Assembly: GCF_030817475.1 (NCBI RefSeq)
Contig: NZ_JAUSZJ010000002.1
Coordinates: 434,001 to 498,000, forward strand
Direction of reading: 5' to 3'
DNA from: Streptomyces sp. V2I9
Lineage (GTDB): Bacteria > Actinomycetota > Actinomycetes > Streptomycetales > Streptomycetaceae
Length of the DNA stretch: 64,000 bases
The position numbers and the translations under genes are program-made. Position 1 is the first letter of the stretch. Each line of letters begins with the position of its first letter. This document shows, piece after piece, positions 26,769-35,426 of the stretch. Below the pieces are notes generated by a model. The model did no database searches. It was not told the origin of the DNA and saw only the letters and a list, made by a program, of their open reading frames with translations.

Positions 26769-28592
26769 TCAGGCGCGCTCGCGGTCCAGCGCCTCGTCCA
26801 GGGTGCGGGCCGCCATGATGAGCGAGAGATGGGTGAACGCCTGGGGAAAATTGCCCAGTTGTTCACCGCTGGGGCCGATCTCCTCGGCGAACAGGCCCAC
26901 GTGGTTGGCGTAGGTGAGCATCTTCTCGAAGGTGTAGCGCGCCTGTCGCAGCCGTCCGGCGCGGGCAGCCGCGTCGACGTAGAGGAAGGTGCAGAGGCTG
27001 AACGTCCCCTCCGCGCCGCGCAGCCCGTCCGGCGACGCCGCCGGGTCGTAGCGGTAGACGAGGCTGTCCGAGACCAGGGTGCGGTCCATGGCGTCCAGGG
27101 TGGACAGCCAGCCCGGATCGCGCGGGGCGAGGAACCCCACTCTCGGCATGAGCAGCAGGGACGCGTCGAGCACGTCGTTCCCGTAGCTCTGGACGTAGGC
27201 CTGGAGTTCTTCGCTCCAGGCGCGTTCCGCGACCTGCTCCAGCACGGCGTCCCGTGCCCCGGTCCAGCGGGCGGTGTCGGCGGGACGGCTGAGCCGGGCG
27301 GCGAGTTCGAGGCCCCGGTCGAAGGCGGCCCAGCACATCACCCGGCTGTAGGTGAAGTCCTTGCGCCCTCCCCGGGTCTCCCAGATGCCCTCGTCGGGGC
27401 GGTCCCAGGAGTCCGCGAGCCGGTCCAGGGTGCGGGACAGGGTCTTCCACCCCCGGTAGCCCGCCCGGGCGCCGGCCTCATGGTTCTCGGACAGGGCGTA
27501 GAGGGCTTCGCCGTAGATGTCGAGCTGGAGCTGGTCCTCCGCCGCGTTGCCGAGCCGGACCGGGCGCGAGCCGCGGTAGCCCTCCAGGTGCCCGAGGACC
27601 TGCTCCCCGTCCAGCGGCTGCCCGTCGACCCGGTACATGATCCGCAGGGGCTCTCCGCCGGCGTCCTCCCGTTCCCGGAGCCGGTCGCCGAGCCAGTGGG
27701 TGAACGCGGTCGCCTCGTCGACGAAGCCCAGGTCCAGCAGGGCCCGCACCGACAGGGAGCCGTCCCGGACCCAGGTGTACCGGTAGTCCCAGTTGCGTTC
27801 ACCGCCGAGTTGTTCGGGCAGTCCCATGGTCGGCGCGGCGACGGGTGCGCCGGTGGGTTCGTACGTGAGCAGCTTCAGGGTGATCGCGGAGCGGTTGACC
27901 ATGTCGACCCAGCGGCCGTGGTAGCGGGATCCGCGCACCCACCGCTGCCAGAAGTCGACGGCATCCCAGAGCTGGTCGGTGATCCCCTCGATGGTGGGTG
28001 GCGGCGGCTCGGGGTCGTCGGAGCCGCAGAGGGTGAGAACGGCGCCCGCCACTTCCCCGGCGTGCAGGGTGACGCCGCCGACCGCGTCCCGGCCGTCACG
28101 GGTGAGCGGGAAACCCGCCTGGAGATGGGCCGTCACGCCGGGTGCCCGGAAGACCGCCCGGTGTCCCGTGGGCCCCAGCTCCAGCTCGTGGGCGGCGCGG
28201 CCGTAGTCGAACCGGGGCCGGCACTCCAGGCCGAAGCGCACGGTGCCGCGCACCGATCGCACGACGCGGACGAGCGTGTGCCGTGCGGTCGGCCCGCCGG
28301 ACCGGATCGGGGTCATCCAGTCGAGGACCTCTCCGACGCCGTCGGGAGCCATGAACCGGGTGACCACGACCGCGGTGTCGGGGTAGTAGAGCTGCTTGCC
28401 CGTGTGCGGGCCGCCTTCGGGCGCCAGCCGGAAGTAGCCGCCGCGCTCGTGGTCGAGCAGTGCGGCGAAGACGCTGGGCGCGTCGAATCTGGGGGCGGCG
28501 AACCAGTCGACCACTCCCCGCGACGAGATCAGCGCGGCGGTCTGGAGGTCGCCCACGAGTCCGTGGTCGGCGATCGGCGGATACCGGTCCAT
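26769..28592 (-). CDS. glycoside hydrolase family 15 (glucoamylase/trehalase-like)
   Basis: A 607-residue cytoplasmic GH15 protein, with no signal peptide. The N-terminal beta domain starts at MDRYPPIADHGLVGDLQTAALIS. The (alpha/alpha)6 barrel follows, with ERNWDYRYTWVRDGSL near residue 265 and DEGIWETRGG near 395, the latter holding the expected general acid Glu. In actinobacteria this subgroup includes trehalases as well as glucoamylases, so the substrate is an alpha-linked glucose disaccharide or oligosaccharide. The start has GGGAGGGAAGG. It is divergent from the DUF389 gene. Confidence 0.9.
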   Translation of the reverse strand: MDRYPPIADHGLVGDLQTAALISSRGVVDWFAAPRFDAPSVFAALLDHERGGYFRLAPEGGPHTGKQLYYPDTAVVVTRFMAPDGVGEVLDWMTPIRSGGPTARHTLVRVVRSVRGTVRFGLECRPRFDYGRAAHELELGPTGHRAVFRAPGVTAHLQAGFPLTRDGRDAVGGVTLHAGEVAGAVLTLCGSDDPEPPPPTIEGITDQLWDAVDFWQRWVRGSRYHGRWVDMVNRSAITLKLLTYEPTGAPVAAPTMGLPEQLGGERNWDYRYTWVRDGSLSVRALLDLGFVDEATAFTHWLGDRLREREDAGGEPLRIMYRVDGQPLDGEQVLGHLEGYRGSRPVRLGNAAEDQLQLDIYGEALYALSENHEAGARAGYRGWKTLSRTLDRLADSWDRPDEGIWETRGGRKDFTYSRVMCWAAFDRGLELAARLSRPADTARWTGARDAVLEQVAERAWSEELQAYVQSYGNDVLDASLLLMPRVGFLAPRDPGWLSTLDAMDRTLVSDSLVYRYDPAASPDGLRGAEGTFSLCTFLYVDAAARAGRLRQARYTFEKMLTYANHVGLFAEEIGPSGEQLGNFPQAFTHLSLIMAARTLDEALDRERA

Positions 28593-28790
28593 GAGCCTTC
28601 CCTCCCGGTCGGGCCCCCGTGCTCCTCACTATCCGGCACTCCGGTCCCGGCTGCGCGGCGGGCACCCGTGCCGGTCCGGGGCACGCCGCCCGGTTTGCCG
28701 AGCGGGGCCGCAGCCGCGTTACTGGAGTGAGCCCCGGCCGGGCCGGGCGTCGCTCCGCCCCACGGGGCCGGGAGCCGCGGAGGTAGCGGG

Positions 28791-29756
28791 ATGGACATGA
28801 TCCACATCCGCGCGGTGAGTCCGCCGGACCTGACCGACGAGGTCGTCGCCCTGCTCTCGGGCGACGCGTGCGTGTTCGATCTCATCGTCCAGCGTGGCGC
28901 CGTTCGCCGTCCGGACGGCGACTCCGTCACCTGTGACGTCCTGACGGGGGCGGCCGACGACGTGCTGCACCGGCTCCGCGCCGTCCGGCTCGACCGACGG
29001 GGCTCCCTCGTCATCGAAGCGGTCGACATGGCCTTCTCCGGCGCGGCCATCGAAGAAGGGCGGCGCGCGCTGGGGCCGCTGAACGGGGCGCCGGTCTGGG
29101 AGCAGGTCGAGGCGCGCATCCGATCCGGAGGGCGGTACCCGCCGAGCTTCTACCTCTACCTGGTCGTCGCCGGCCTGATCGGTTCGGTCGGCATCGTCAC
29201 CAACTCGCAGATCCTCATCGTGGCGGCGATGGTCGTCGGGCCGGAGTACGGCGCGATCGTCAGCGTGGCGCTGGGGATCGACCGGGGCCACCGGGCCGCG
29301 GTGCGCGGCGGGCTGGCCGCCCTGGGCGCCGGCTTCCTCCTCACCATCGTGGTCACCTTCCTCTTCGCCCTCCTCATCCGCGGCTTCGGGCTGGAGTCCG
29401 CGGCGTTCGACCGGGGGCTGCGCCCCGTCTCCAACCTCATCAACACGCCGAACTTCTTCTCCGTCGCCGTCGCCACCCTGGCCGGGGTCGTCGGGATCGT
29501 GTCGCTCACCGAGGCCAGGACGAGTGCCCTGCTCGGGGTGTTCATCTCGGTCACGACCATCCCGGCCGCCGCGGACATCGCGGTCTCCACCGCGTTCACC
29601 AGCTGGTCCGACGTACGGGGCTCGGCCATCCAGCTCGTGGTGAACATCCTGGTGCTGATCGTGGTGGGCACGGCCGCGCTCAGGGCCCAGCGGGGGATCT
29701 GGCGCAAGGTCGGTCTCCGGCGGGACCGGAATCGCCGGGCCGCCGAGGAGACCTGA
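28791..29756 (+). CDS. DUF389 membrane protein
   Basis: A 321-residue membrane protein of the DUF389 (TIGR00341) family. A soluble N-terminal domain of about 110 residues is followed by some six transmembrane helices starting at FYLYLVVAGLIGSVGI, including the family's TNSQILIVAAMVVGPEYGAI stretch. The C-terminus is a short basic tail. Family function is unknown. A GGAGGTAGCGGG site precedes the ATG. It is followed by a heptad-repeat spacer and then the DUF2252 gene on the same strand. Confidence 0.88.
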   Translation: MDMIHIRAVSPPDLTDEVVALLSGDACVFDLIVQRGAVRRPDGDSVTCDVLTGAADDVLHRLRAVRLDRRGSLVIEAVDMAFSGAAIEEGRRALGPLNGAPVWEQVEARIRSGGRYPPSFYLYLVVAGLIGSVGIVTNSQILIVAAMVVGPEYGAIVSVALGIDRGHRAAVRGGLAALGAGFLLTIVVTFLFALLIRGFGLESAAFDRGLRPVSNLINTPNFFSVAVATLAGVVGIVSLTEARTSALLGVFISVTTIPAAADIAVSTAFTSWSDVRGSAIQLVVNILVLIVVGTAALRAQRGIWRKVGLRRDRNRRAAEET

Positions 29757-29772
29757 CGCACGAGCCCTCGAT

Positions 29773-29842
29773 CCGAAGCCCGCCGTCCGCCGTCCGCCGT
29801 CCGCCGTCCGACACCCGAAGTCCGAAGTCCGAAGCCCGACGA
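29773..29842. repeat. ten tandem 7-base units (CCGNNGY-like)
   Basis: Ten consecutive heptamers all beginning CCG: one CCGAAGC, four CCGCCGT, one CCGACAC, two CCGAAGT, one CCGAAGC and one CCGACGA. They fill most of the gap between the DUF389 stop and the DUF2252 start. Unit identity and order suggest slippage-driven change. Because the unit is not a multiple of three and lies in a leader, copy-number change could alter spacing but not a reading frame. Confidence 0.9.
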
Positions 29843-29860
29843 ACTCCTGAAGGGGCCCTC

Positions 29861-31321
29861 ATGGACCGGGAAACCGCCGCACCGCTGCGCGCCGCACCCC
29901 ACGCGACACCGGCCGAACGCGCGGCCCTCGGCAGAGCCGCGCGCCGCAGGGCTCCCCGGTCGAGCCACGCGGACTTCACGCCGTCGCCGCACCGTACCGA
30001 CCCGCTGGCGGTCCTGGAGGCGCAGTCCGCGGAGCGGGTGCCCGAGCTGGTCCCGATCCGCTATGCCCGGATGTCCGAGTCCCCGTTCCGCTTCTACCGG
30101 GGCGCGGCGGCCCTGATGGCCGCCGACCTGGCCGGCACCCCCGACTCGGGGATCCGGGCGCAGCTGTGCGGCGACGCCCATCTGCTGAACTTCCGGCTGC
30201 TGGCCTCGCCCGAGCGGAATCTGCTCTTCGACATCAACGACTTCGACGAGACGCTGCCGGGCCCCTGGGAATGGGACGTCAAACGGCTGGCGACCAGCCT
30301 CGTCATCGCGGCGAGGGCGAACGGCTTCACCGACCGGGAGCGGTCCGGGATCGTCCGGGCGTCGGTCCGCTCGTACCGGGAGTCGATGGCCCGGTATGCC
30401 GGGATGCGCAACATGGACGTGTGGTACGCGAGGACGGACGCCGAGCGGCTGCGGACGCTGGCCGCGCAGGAGTTGGGCGGGCGGGGGCGCAGGAACGTCG
30501 GCCGGGCGCTGGACAAGGCCCGTTCCAGGGACAGTCTGCAGGCCTTCGGCAAGCTCGCCGAGGTGGCCGGCGGGCGGCTGCGGATCGCCGCGGACCCGCC
30601 GATGGTCGTCCCGCTCACCGAGCTGATGCCGGGGGTGGAACCCGAGGCGGTGTACCGGAGGTTCGGCACCCTGGTGGCCGGCTACGGACGCAGTCTGACG
30701 TCCGACCGGCGCAGTCTGCTGGAGGACTTCGCGCTGGTGGACGTGGCCCGGAAGGTCGTCGGTGTGGGCAGTGTAGGCACCCGGTGCTGGATCATCCTGC
30801 TGCTCGGCCGGGACGACGGGGATCCGCTTCTCCTCCAGGCCAAGGAGGCCGGGCCCTCGGTGCTGGCCGAACACACCGGGGCGAGCCGGTACGCGAACCA
30901 GGGCGAGCGGGTGGTCGCGGGGCAGCGCCTGATGCAGGCGTCCAGCGACCTTTTCCTCGGCTGGGAGCGGGCGGACGGCATCGACGGCCGGATCCGGGAC
31001 TTCTACGTGCGCCAGCTGCGGGACTGGAAGGGCATCGCCGAGCCGGAGTCGATGGCGCCGAAGGGGATGCGCGTGTTCGGCGAGGTGTGCGGTTCCACGC
31101 TCGCCCGCGCACACGCCAGGTCCGGGGACCGGATCGCCATCGCCGGCTACCTGGGCCGCAAGGACGTCTTCGACCGGGCGATCGCCGCGTTCGCGGAGGC
31201 GTACGCGGACCGCAACGAGCGGGATCACCGGGCTCTGGTGGACGCGGTGGCGTCGGGCCGGCTGCCGGCGGACCCCTCGGCCGGGGGCGGTGCGCACGGC
31301 CTTCCGGAGCCGGGCGGCTGA
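29861..31321 (+). CDS. DUF2252 family protein
   Basis: A 486-residue cytoplasmic protein of the DUF2252 family. The diagnostic blocks are RYARMSESPFRFYRGAA near residue 68, CGDAHLLNF near 106 and FDINDFDET near 124. The last two resemble the catalytic and metal-binding loops of aminoglycoside-phosphotransferase-like kinases, so a kinase-like fold is plausible but no activity is established. The ATG at 29861 follows AAGGGG. It may share a transcript with the DUF389 gene across the repeat. Confidence 0.85.
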   Translation: MDRETAAPLRAAPHATPAERAALGRAARRRAPRSSHADFTPSPHRTDPLAVLEAQSAERVPELVPIRYARMSESPFRFYRGAAALMAADLAGTPDSGIRAQLCGDAHLLNFRLLASPERNLLFDINDFDETLPGPWEWDVKRLATSLVIAARANGFTDRERSGIVRASVRSYRESMARYAGMRNMDVWYARTDAERLRTLAAQELGGRGRRNVGRALDKARSRDSLQAFGKLAEVAGGRLRIAADPPMVVPLTELMPGVEPEAVYRRFGTLVAGYGRSLTSDRRSLLEDFALVDVARKVVGVGSVGTRCWIILLLGRDDGDPLLLQAKEAGPSVLAEHTGASRYANQGERVVAGQRLMQASSDLFLGWERADGIDGRIRDFYVRQLRDWKGIAEPESMAPKGMRVFGEVCGSTLARAHARSGDRIAIAGYLGRKDVFDRAIAAFAEAYADRNERDHRALVDAVASGRLPADPSAGGGAHGLPEPGG

Positions 31322-31343
31322 CCTTCCGTGCCGGAGGGCGTGT

Positions 31344-31369
31344 CCCCGGCCGCAGGGAGGCGGCCGGGG
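31344..31369 (+). terminator. hairpin after the DUF2252 gene
   Basis: Perfect 10-bp stem (31344-31353 with 31360-31369) and six-base loop, 22 bases past the DUF2252 stop. Confidence 0.55.
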
Positions 31370-31449
31370 AGCCGGTGCGTGGTATGCCGACGTGAGCCCG
31401 TGGGGAAGCGTCCCCGCCGCGGGAATCGTCGCGTCGAGGAGTCGAGATC

Positions 31450-32787
31450 ATGCCGCCCACGCCACCGGGCCCGCCCGCCGACGCGCCGGGGGACCCGTAC
31501 GCGCCGGTCCGCACGCGGAGGTACGCGGGGTTGCTGCTGATGGCGGCCCTCCTCGGGGTGCCGATCTCGGCGATCGCGTTCGGCTTCCTGGCCCTGGTGT
31601 CGGAGCTCCAGTCGCTGACGTACGCGGAGCTGCCGAAGGCGCTGGGGTTCGAGGGCACGCCGTCGTGGTGGCCGGTCCCGCTGCTCGGCGTCGCCGGCCT
31701 CCTGGTCGGGCTCGTCGTCCGCCGTCTGCCGGGCGGGGGCGGACACCGGCCGGCGGAGGGGTTGGTGTCCACCGGGGCCCCGGCCGCGGTGGATCTGCCC
31801 GGCATCGCCCTGGCCGCGCTGGTCTCGCTGGGCGTGGGTGCCGTACTCGGGCCGGAAGCGCCCCTGATCGCGCTGGGCGGCGGGCTGGCCGTCTGGGCGG
31901 CGGGCCGGGTCAAACGGGACCTCCCTCCGCAGGCGCGAGCCCTGGTCGGGGCCTCCGGCAGCTTCGCCGCGGTGAGCGCCCTGCTGGGATCCCCGCTGCT
32001 GGGCGCGTTCCTGCTGATGGAGGTGTCGGGGCTGGCCGGGCCGATGCTGGGCGTGGCGCTGGTCCCCGGTCTGCTCTCGGCGGGCATCGGCGCCCTGATC
32101 TTCACGGGGCTGGGGTCCTGGACGGGTCTGGGGACCTACTCCCTGAGCCTGGGTGACGTTCCGGCGGCGGCGGGCCCCGGCGTCGCGGAGTTCGGATGGG
32201 CGCTGGTCATCGGTGTCGCGGCGGCCTTCGCCGGTACGGGCATCCGCCGGCTGTCGCTGGCCCTCCAGACACGCGTGGAGCGGCGGACGGTGGTGGCCAC
32301 GGCGGTGATGGGGCTGGTCATCGGCGGGCTCGCGCTCGCGTATGCGGAGACGTCGGGCAGGGAGGGCTCGGAGGTGCTGTACTCCGGCGAGCACGCACTG
32401 GGCCACCTGCTGGCGGAGAGCGCGGAGTACTCGGTCGGGGCGCTGCTGATGCTCATCGTCTGCAAGTCGCTCGCCTACTGCGCCTCGCTGAGCTGCTTCC
32501 GCGGAGGGCCCGTCTTCCCCGCGATGTTCGTGGGCGCGGTGGGCGGCCTCGCGCTGTCCCAGCTGCCGGGACTGCATCCGACCGCGGGTTTCGCGATGGG
32601 CATCGGGGCCATGTGCGTGGCGATGCTGCGGCTGCCGATGACCTCGGTGCTGCTTGCCACGCTCCTGCTGGGGAAGGAGGGGCTCACCGTGATGCCTCTG
32701 GTGATCGTGTCCGTGGTGGTGGCGTACGTGATCACCCTCCGGCTGACGCCCGCGCCGGTGGACAGGGGCGGGCCGGAAGCGGTGTGA
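31450..32787 (+). CDS. ClC family chloride channel/transporter
   Basis: A 445-residue ClC-type protein with about ten hydrophobic helices. The family filters are divergent but in place: LGPEAPLIALGGG near residue 136 in place of GREGP, a GSFAAVSALLGSPLLGAF helix next to it, and FRGGPVFPAMFVGA near 350 in place of GxFxP. No CBS domains follow. The pore-gating Glu position reads GPEAP, so a Glu is kept at a shifted place. Members move chloride, sometimes with protons. It stands alone between DUF2252 and an acetyltransferase gene. Confidence 0.87.
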   Translation: MPPTPPGPPADAPGDPYAPVRTRRYAGLLLMAALLGVPISAIAFGFLALVSELQSLTYAELPKALGFEGTPSWWPVPLLGVAGLLVGLVVRRLPGGGGHRPAEGLVSTGAPAAVDLPGIALAALVSLGVGAVLGPEAPLIALGGGLAVWAAGRVKRDLPPQARALVGASGSFAAVSALLGSPLLGAFLLMEVSGLAGPMLGVALVPGLLSAGIGALIFTGLGSWTGLGTYSLSLGDVPAAAGPGVAEFGWALVIGVAAAFAGTGIRRLSLALQTRVERRTVVATAVMGLVIGGLALAYAETSGREGSEVLYSGEHALGHLLAESAEYSVGALLMLIVCKSLAYCASLSCFRGGPVFPAMFVGAVGGLALSQLPGLHPTAGFAMGIGAMCVAMLRLPMTSVLLATLLLGKEGLTVMPLVIVSVVVAYVITLRLTPAPVDRGGPEAV

Positions 32788-32859
32788 TCGTCCCCGTGGG
32801 TTTCCCCGGCTCCTGATCCCGCGCCGCGCCCGCTCCTGTTCCGTGAAAGGACCCGCCCC

Positions 32860-33384
32860 ATGACCGAGATCGTCCATGTCTCCGCTCCCGAGCTGGTCAC
32901 CTACGCCGACGAGCTGGCCGGCCTGCTGGTCGAGACCGTCGAGGAGGGGTCCTCGGTGGGCTTCCTGGCGCCGCTGGACCGGGAGGCGGCCGCGGTCTGG
33001 TGGCGGGAGCGGGCCGCCGCCGTGGAGGCCGGCACCATCGGCATCTGGATCGCGCGGGACGGCGGCCGGGTCTCGGGGACCATCGCGCTGGTGCGCGCGC
33101 CGCTGCCGAACGCCCGGCACCGCGCGGAGGTCGCCAAGCTGATGGTGCGGCCGTCGGCCCGCGGTCAGGGGCTCGGCGGGGCGCTGCTGGCCGCCGTCGA
33201 GGCGTACGCGGCGGCGGAGGGCATCACGCTGCTGATCCTGGACACCGAGAGCGGCAGCCTGGCCGAACAGGTCTACCGCAAGGCGGGGTGGACGGAGGTC
33301 GGGAGTGTTCCGGGATACGCGGCGGATCCTGCGGGCAGCCTGAAGCCGACCACCTTCTACTACAAGGAACTCGCCGCTCCGTGA
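32860..33384 (+). CDS. GNAT N-acetyltransferase
   Basis: A 174-residue single-domain acetyltransferase of the GNAT fold. The acetyl-CoA pyrophosphate loop is RPSARGQGLGGALL near residues 91-104, preceded by the beta4 strand HRAEVAKLMV and followed by a beta5/alpha4 unit (TLLILDTESGSLAEQVYRKAGW). The acceptor is unknown. The ATG at 32860 follows GAAAGGACC. It is 50 bases upstream of the glutathione peroxidase gene and may share its transcript. Confidence 0.9.
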   Translation: MTEIVHVSAPELVTYADELAGLLVETVEEGSSVGFLAPLDREAAAVWWRERAAAVEAGTIGIWIARDGGRVSGTIALVRAPLPNARHRAEVAKLMVRPSARGQGLGGALLAAVEAYAAAEGITLLILDTESGSLAEQVYRKAGWTEVGSVPGYAADPAGSLKPTTFYYKELAAP

Positions 33385-33433
33385 GCGGCGGGTGGCACCA
33401 TGTGCACCACACGCGAAGATCAGGGAGAGCTTC

Positions 33434-33922
33434 ATGACGCTGCACGACATTCCGCTGCGCACCCTCGCGGGCGAGCCGACCACGCTGGGCGCGTACAGCG
33501 GCCGGACCGTCCTGGTGGTCAATGTGGCCTCCAAGTGCGGGCTCACTCCGCAGTACGAGGGCCTGGAGCGGTTGCAGCAGACGTACGGGGACCGGGGCCT
33601 GACCGTGCTCGGCATCCCCTGCAACCAGTTCGCCGGGCAGGAGCCGGGCAGCGCGGAGGAGATCCGGACGTTCTGCTCGACGACCTACGGGGTCAGCTTC
33701 CCGCTGCTGGAGAAGACCGACGTCAACGGCGCCGGACGGCATCCGCTGTACGCGGAGCTGACGAAGCTGGCGGACGCGGACGGGGAGGCCGGGGACGTCC
33801 GGTGGAACTTCGAGAAGTTCGTGATCTCGCCGGCCGGTGAGCCGGTGGCCCGGCTCCGGCCGGGCGTGGAGCCGGAGTCCACGGCGGTCGTCGCGGCGAT
33901 CGAGGCGCACCTGCCGGGGTGA
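33434..33922 (+). CDS. glutathione peroxidase family protein
   Basis: A 162-residue peroxidase of the glutathione peroxidase family; in bacteria without glutathione, such as actinomycetes, these usually use thioredoxin. The peroxidatic Cys is residue 35 in NVASKCGLTPQY. The tetrad partners appear as Gln in NQFAGQEPG near 66-74 and Trp/Asn in VRWNFEKF near 130. An additional Cys in EIRTFCSTTYG near 85 is in the place of the resolving Cys of thioredoxin-dependent members. AGGGAG precedes the ATG. Confidence 0.92.
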   Translation: MTLHDIPLRTLAGEPTTLGAYSGRTVLVVNVASKCGLTPQYEGLERLQQTYGDRGLTVLGIPCNQFAGQEPGSAEEIRTFCSTTYGVSFPLLEKTDVNGAGRHPLYAELTKLADADGEAGDVRWNFEKFVISPAGEPVARLRPGVEPESTAVVAAIEAHLPG

Positions 33923-33929
33923 TGACGTG

Positions 33930-33973
33930 GGAAGGGGCGGCCGGGGAGCTGTTCGTCCCCGGCCGCCCCTTCC
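33930..33973. terminator. 18-bp bidirectional terminator
   Basis: Perfect 18-bp stem (33930-33947 with 33956-33973) and eight-base loop between the convergent peroxidase and acyl-CoA dehydrogenase genes, so it serves both. Confidence 0.75.
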
Positions 33974-34012
33974 GTCGTGCCTCGGCCCGCCGTGGGCCGT
34001 TCCGCCGCTCCG

Positions 34013-35239
34013 CTAACGGATCGGCATGCCCGAGAGCGTGCGGGCGATCACCAGGCGCTGGATCTCGCTGGTGCCCTCGAAGATGGTGTAGATGGCCGCG
34101 TCGCGGTGCATGCGCTCGACGGGGTATTCACGGGTGAAGCCGTTGCCGCCGAGGATCTGGATGGCCTGCGCGGTGACGTCCCGCGCGGTCTCGCTCGCGT
34201 AGAGCTTGGACATGGAGCCCTCGGCCGAGGTGAACGGCTTTCCGGTGGTGGCCATCCAGGAGGCACGCCAGACCAGCAGCCGGGCCGCGTCGATGCGGGT
34301 GCGCATGTCGGCGAGCTGGAAGGCGATGCCCTGGTTGTCGATGATCGGGCGGCCGAACTGGCTGCGGGTCTTCGCGTAGTCGAGGGCGACCTCGTAGGCG
34401 GCGCGGGCGGTGCCCACGGCCATCGCGCCGACGGCCGGGCGGGAGGCCTCGAAGGTGGCCATCGCCGCGTTCTTGACGCGCTCGCCGCCGGACTTCGCAC
34501 GCTCGCGGGCCCGCGCGAGGCGTTCGTCGAGCTTCTCCTTGCCGCCGAGGAGGCAGTGGCCGGGGACGCGGACGTCCTCCAGGACCACCTCGGCGGTGTG
34601 GGAGGCCCGGATGCCGTGCTTCTTGAACTTCTGCCCCTGGGAGAGGCCGGGGGTGTTCGGCGGCACGATGAAGGAGGCGTGCCCCTTGGAGCCGATGTCG
34701 GGGTCGACGACGGCGACGACGACGTGGACGTTGGCTATCCCGCCGTTGGTCGCCCAGGTCTTGGTGCCGTTGAGGACCCACTCGTCCTTGGCCTCGTCGT
34801 AGACGGCGCGGGTGCGCATCGAGGCGACGTCCGATCCGGCGTCGGGCTCGGAGGAGCAGAAGGCGGCGACCTTCACGTCGTCGGCGTCGCCGTACATCTG
34901 CGGGATCCAGGTGCCGATCTGCTCCTCGGTGCCGTTGGCGAGGACGCCGACGGCCGCCAGGCCCGTACCGACGATCGACAGGGCGATGCCCGCGTCGCCC
35001 CAGAACAGCTCCTCCATGGCCATGGGGATGCCGAGACCCGTAGGGTCGAAGAACTGCTGGGCGTAGAAGTCGAGGGAGTAGATGCCGACCTTGGCCGCTT
35101 CCTGGATGACGGGCCAGGGCGTTTCCTCACGCTCGTCCCACTCCGCGGCGGCGGGGCGGATGACATCCGCCGCGAAGCCGTGGAGCCACTCCTTGACCTG
35201 CTTCTGGTCGTCGTTGAGCTCAAGCGTGAACTCGGCCAT
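34013..35239 (-). CDS. acyl-CoA dehydrogenase
   Basis: A 408-residue FAD acyl-CoA dehydrogenase of the short/medium-chain type, catalysing the first step of beta-oxidation or a branched-chain step. N-terminal helical, middle beta and C-terminal helical domains are in order: CSSEPDAGSD for substrate binding near 145, WATNGGIANV near 185, and the late FEGTSEIQRLVIAR segment near 390 with the Glu that acts as catalytic base in most members. The start at 35239 has GGAGGGG. A TetR gene is divergent across a palindrome, so it is probably repressed until an acyl-CoA ligand appears. Confidence 0.92.
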   Translation of the reverse strand: MAEFTLELNDDQKQVKEWLHGFAADVIRPAAAEWDEREETPWPVIQEAAKVGIYSLDFYAQQFFDPTGLGIPMAMEELFWGDAGIALSIVGTGLAAVGVLANGTEEQIGTWIPQMYGDADDVKVAAFCSSEPDAGSDVASMRTRAVYDEAKDEWVLNGTKTWATNGGIANVHVVVAVVDPDIGSKGHASFIVPPNTPGLSQGQKFKKHGIRASHTAEVVLEDVRVPGHCLLGGKEKLDERLARARERAKSGGERVKNAAMATFEASRPAVGAMAVGTARAAYEVALDYAKTRSQFGRPIIDNQGIAFQLADMRTRIDAARLLVWRASWMATTGKPFTSAEGSMSKLYASETARDVTAQAIQILGGNGFTREYPVERMHRDAAIYTIFEGTSEIQRLVIARTLSGMPIR

Positions 35240-35275
35240 GTTTCCCCTCCAGGCACTGCTGCGGAAAGCGAGCGT

Positions 35276-35310
35276 TACTTGCGGTAACCACAGTCTGTTA
35301 CCGGCAAGTA
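35276..35310. promoter_or_regulatory. long TetR operator candidate
   Basis: A two-part palindrome in the gap between the acyl-CoA dehydrogenase and TetR genes. Arms TACTTGCGGTAAC (35276-35288) and GTTACC-G-GCAAGTA (35297-35310) match over 13 bases with one unpaired G and an eight-base centre. It lies 36-71 bases before the dehydrogenase start and about 117 before the TetR start. TTGACA on the minus strand sits just outside it. The position is ideal for FadR/TetR-type control. Confidence 0.75.
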
Positions 35311-35426
35311 GCAACTGTCAACCGCCCCGGAGCCGATCCGACGCCCTCCGCGCGGGGTGTTACGTTGCGCGGGCGTGCAGGAGCGATGCGACGCCATCGC
35401 GTGGCCAGGGGTGGGAGAGGGACGAC

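Noticed and set aside
29773..29842. CRISPR array
   Set aside because: Units are 7 bases in tandem without spacers, so it is a simple repeat.
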